64,000 nucleotides of DNA from Terrimonas ginsenosidimutans. Lineage in GTDB: Bacteria > Bacteroidota > Bacteroidia > Chitinophagales > Chitinophagaceae. The notes beneath the pieces were generated by a model. The model had not been told where the DNA came from. It worked only from the letters and a program-made list of their open reading frames with translations, and did no database searches. The stretch spans positions 62,001-126,000 of the forward strand of contig NZ_JAKLTR010000006.1 of the NCBI RefSeq assembly GCF_022012415.1. The letters run 5' to 3'. Every line of letters begins with the position of its first letter. Within the stretch, counting starts at the first letter, position 1. Shown one piece after another: positions 62,401 to 64,000 of the stretch. The position numbers and the translations under genes are program-made.

Positions 62401-62564
62401 CCGAGGGAATCTGGTGTATAGGCGAGCTTTCCTGACTCGACGTATAAGGGAGGTTTGGGTTTGACAGGTTTTTGTGCCAGCAAGCTGCCCTGAACGGCAA
62501 GAAATGCTGTCGAGATGAGAATACTTTTTCTGTTGAGCCTTCTATTTCTGATTGATCTGTTCAC
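59418..62564 (-). CDS. DUF6298 protein: beta-helix fused to a TIM-barrel hydrolase
   Basis: The protein is about 1048 residues. No ATG is available near the N terminus; the GTG at 62564 gives a good signal peptide (MNRSIRNRRLNRKSILISTAFLAVQGSLLAQ). Residues about 70-560 form a right-handed beta-helix like pectate lyases (RGAVLLAKGIHHIEGSLRIKTDGVVIRGTGMG, ITVEDCISTNPVSEIGGERRNTFFTSGQQTLFQRC, GGIDSWASGVLFDIVNVDGHAI). Residues about 650-960 have a TIM-barrel pattern (MDGEVWAPFYELPFARSG, LLLVHQNYFQHNIIEAGAHYADFPWRPANNINNTGFPEP, FIGEEFTGPLPFVQFWINTIKEWERETG). A short sandwich ends the chain. It is probably a bifunctional pectin enzyme, but neither activity is established. Confidence 0.82.
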   Translation of the reverse strand: MNRSIRNRRLNRKSILISTAFLAVQGSLLAQKPVKPKPPLYVESGKLAYTPDSLGNRIPDFSYCGYKAGEQAIPTVAVKIVVPAKPGDATARIQLAIDHVSKLPVGADGFRGAVLLAKGIHHIEGSLRIKTDGVVIRGTGMGDDGTILLAAGKDRSTLIIVEGKNDLAASTDTARISDKYVPVNSNSFTVNSAKGVVKGDRIIVSRPSTREWIATLGTEHFGGGITSLGWKPGQRMVNWKRTVTNVSGNTITVDAPLTTALDATYGGGNVVKFQWNGQLQNTGVENLQLASTYDATNPKDEAHRWIAISIDNARDAWVRRVSFKYFAGSAVALFDNTERITVEDCISTNPVSEIGGERRNTFFTSGQQTLFQRCYAANGMHDFAIGFCAPGPNAFVQCESNRPFGFSGGIDSWASGVLFDIVNVDGHAISLLNRGQDGQGAGWNIANGVLWNCTAARIDCYQPPTAQNWAFGSWSQFAGDGYWGESNNSVQPRSLYYAQLKERIGKSVDNRAVIMDIGGEASSSPTVAQATLMTTAAKDPMITLPQFIEAYVKQTPLDLDPRGSKNIDDVAKVNLLTSPKAPALQVKNGWLLRGEQVMTGKRLSVPWWNGSAKPYALNKASNAITRFVPGRTGKGLTDDLDSVVNEMTQTNTVAVEQNYALWYERRRDDHERIRRMDGEVWAPFYELPFARSGKDTAWDGLSKYDLTKYNHWYWNRLKKFADLADQNGLLLVHQNYFQHNIIEAGAHYADFPWRPANNINNTGFPEPVPYAGDKRIFMAEQFYDTTHAVRRDLHKRYIRQCLDNFVDNNGVIQFIGEEFTGPLPFVQFWINTIKEWERETGRKALIGLSVTKDVQDAILQDPVYASVINIIDIRYWHYQADGSAYAPKGGENLAPRQHARLLKPKSTSPAQVYRAVKEYRTKYPEQAVIYSGDSYDRNGWAALMAGGSLPNLLVEDKQFLDAAAAMQPAGNDGTDQWILQDKYAGLIVYNKTPTVTVDLAGSPGNFEVIWVNTTTGKLQKEKKIVKGGESTTVQKPGSADWVLWLKKK

Positions 62565-62626
62565 GCCAGTTGAAATTGTTTGGCACAAGTTAAAAAACTA
62601 TTTGTAGCCGGTCAGGAAGATCGTAG

Positions 62627-62850
62627 GGCGTGCGTCCCGCAGATTTCGCAGATTTTACCTTTACTACTGTCGAAAAGTTTTTCCACGCAGTGACAGGTTT
62701 CTGTTTAGTACGCAGATGACGCAGATCATCTCTGATAACAGCATATTATCTGCGCGATCTGCGCATCGCCTTTTGGAAATATTCATTTTTCCAAAAGGCG
62801 ATTTCAACAGAGGAAACAATGAATCTGCGCAATCTGCGGGAACCCACGCC
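62627..62850. repeat. Nested palindromic repeat, class B
   Basis: Outer arms GGCGTGCGTCCCGCAGATTTC..GCAGAT (62627-62653) and ATCTGCGCAATCTGCGGGAA..CCCACGCC (62823-62850) face each other. Inner arms CGCAGATGACGCAGAT (62711-62726) and ATCTGCGCGATCTGCG (62748-62763) pair too. A perfect 11-base-pair hairpin (CGCCTTTTGGA / TCCAAAAGGCG, 62767-62800) is inserted between. It fills the gap between the pectate lyase and DUF6298 genes; no other feature is seen in 62565-62882. Confidence 0.85.
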
Positions 62851-62882
62851 GGACGATTTAAAAAACCAACGAAGGTCATTCA

Positions 62883-64000
62883 TCATTTACCTCCAGCAGG
62901 CTTCACGTTCTGCACCGGCACCACGCTGTTCAGGTATACTTCTATATTAGTATAGCCGCTTTTATTCTTTGCATAGGCCGCTGCATCGCTTGCATCATTC
63001 GGATTGAGACCATTTTTCTTTTCCCAATCATCCGGAATGCCATCATTGTCGCTATCCTTGTAAGGCGTTCCTTTGTATTCAGGATATCCACCCACCTGGG
63101 AAATCTCCGTGATCACACCTTGTTTATAAGAATCGATCGGAGCGCGGCGATGTTCGAATTGCGTTTCGGGCAATTTTACATTCGGTAGCGGATTGACCTT
63201 TCCTGTTCTTGCCTCTTCGGTAACGCGGATATCTACAGCGTCACGCTTCGGCAGTGTTGCGCCCGCATTTGCCAACACATATGTTCTTGCCTGCTCCGCA
63301 GTAAGGATCGTGAGCGGCGCCATTGGCAATGGCGTGTTCCATTTCATGTCGGCTGTATGCGGCCCAGTATCGGGCAGCTCTTCAACCTGCACGCCACCTT
63401 TCCAGTTGTCTTTCGTGATCTCCGGGAAACCTTCCATGATATTGCCATTTACATACGCGCGGCCATAAACATGGTATTTTAATTTACTGCGGCCAGATTC
63501 AGGTTTCAGGATCCTGTGACCAACGTTGTTATTTTTCGGTGTTGCAGGGCCCGGTTTGAAATAGTTATTGATGATGTTGTATTGCGCACGATAATCACCT
63601 CCATCAATAGAACGGTGTACCCAGTTATATACAACGTTATTAACAAAATTGAAAATGCCATACCATCCGATAGATGGGTTACGCCCGGCATTGTTTGCCC
63701 AAAGATTCCGCATGAAGGTACAGTTCTCCCCACCGAGCGTACTGCCGAAAGCGTGATTCCAGGTATCGAGCGCTTCAGCAAAAATTGAATTCTGGATGGT
63801 TATGTTTACAGTAGGCAATTTATCTTCTGCAGCTTTGCCAGTACTGTCGTTATACATATGCCTGTACATGCTCATGTTCTCATCAAGTCCCCAGCTTGCG
63901 GAAACGTGATCGATCATGATATTGCCGATGGGATTACCACCGATCGCATCATCACGACGGCCGACCCAGGTTTCGCCGCGGCGGAACCGCATAAAGCGAA
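62883..64000 (-). CDS. Pectate lyase-like protein (PL1 type), cut by the window end
   Basis: The frame runs off the right edge of the window; 371 residues of the C-terminal part are visible. An in-frame ATG occurs at 63992, but the frame is open to the end (..RFMRFRRGETW), and the sequence there is the middle of a pectate lyase, so the true start lies outside. Beta-helix motifs of PL1 are IMIDHVSASWGLDENMSMYR, VNITIQNSIFAEALD, NCTFMRNLWANNAGRNPSIGWYGIFNFVNNVVYNW. The C-terminal DSDNDGIPDDWEKKNGLNPND is the calcium-binding, thrombospondin-3-like motif common in Bacteroidota pectate lyases. It should cut polygalacturonate outside the cytoplasm. Confidence 0.9.
   Translation of the reverse strand, partial: RFMRFRRGETWVGRRDDAIGGNPIGNIMIDHVSASWGLDENMSMYRHMYNDSTGKAAEDKLPTVNITIQNSIFAEALDTWNHAFGSTLGGENCTFMRNLWANNAGRNPSIGWYGIFNFVNNVVYNWVHRSIDGGDYRAQYNIINNYFKPGPATPKNNNVGHRILKPESGRSKLKYHVYGRAYVNGNIMEGFPEITKDNWKGGVQVEELPDTGPHTADMKWNTPLPMAPLTILTAEQARTYVLANAGATLPKRDAVDIRVTEEARTGKVNPLPNVKLPETQFEHRRAPIDSYKQGVITEISQVGGYPEYKGTPYKDSDNDGIPDDWEKKNGLNPNDASDAAAYAKNKSGYTNIEVYLNSVVPVQNVKPAGGK

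Overview
The window looks like chromosomal DNA of a soil- or plant-associated member of the Bacteroidota, most likely a Chitinophagaceae-type Sphingobacteriia relative. Four observations support this. Gene content includes a type B L31 protein, a DUF3276 PUR-like protein, an outer-membrane beta-barrel receptor with a carboxypeptidase-regulatory N-domain, and dozens of secreted glycosidases. The clearest promoters fit the Bacteroidota -33/-7 pattern (TTG, 19 nt, TAnnTTTG). Starts lack obvious Shine-Dalgarno sequences. The taxonomic placement is an inference from content, not from a marker gene.

Region 1 (1-18,000) is mostly housekeeping. It holds the end of a glycosyltransferase-type cluster on the + strand. 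On the - strand come triosephosphate isomerase, a GlmU-like nucleotidyltransferase, ribosomal protein L31, a YajQ protein, an outer-membrane receptor, and a LytTR response regulator/histidine kinase pair. Threonine aldolase and glucose-6-phosphate isomerase follow on the + strand. Then, on the - strand, come a PUR-like nucleic-acid-binding protein, an ABC exporter, a ring-cleaving dioxygenase and a small acetyltransferase. A possible 60-nt small RNA with its own promoter and terminator lies near 18.07-18.13 kb.

Region 2 (18,400-64,000) is a very large carbohydrate-utilisation locus, almost entirely on the - strand. Its enzyme set points to pectin, above all rhamnogalacturonans. It encodes a pectate lyase (cut by the window end), a beta-helix/TIM-barrel DUF6298 protein, a GH140-type apiosidase, GH43-type propellers, two proteins resembling the two halves of the rhamnogalacturonan-II enzyme BT1020, two GH2 enzymes, GH78 and GH106 rhamnosidases, a GH127 enzyme with its Cys/Glu metal site, a GH141-like protein fused to an L-rhamnose mutarotase, an esterase with an N-terminal STN-like domain, a GH105 unsaturated uronyl hydrolase and a PL22 oligogalacturonide lyase. 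A sodium/solute symporter, a Gfo/Idh/MocA oxidoreductase, an exported TIM-barrel isomerase-like protein and an AraC regulator complete the set. Many genes overlap by 1-17 bases, so they are probably translated as long operons. The likely flow is extracellular or periplasmic trimming of galacturonate backbones and rhamnose-, arabinose-, galactose- and apiose-bearing side chains, followed by uptake of the monosaccharides. No SusC/SusD pair is visible. A ParDE-type toxin-antitoxin pair sits inside the locus on the opposite strand.

The intergenic spaces are unusual. Almost every sizeable gap carries a member of one of several repeat families built from short reiterated words, often arranged as two facing arms that can form long hairpins. 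In Region 2 these hairpins fall mainly at breaks between tightly packed gene blocks. They are the most distinctive structure in the window not explained by genes.
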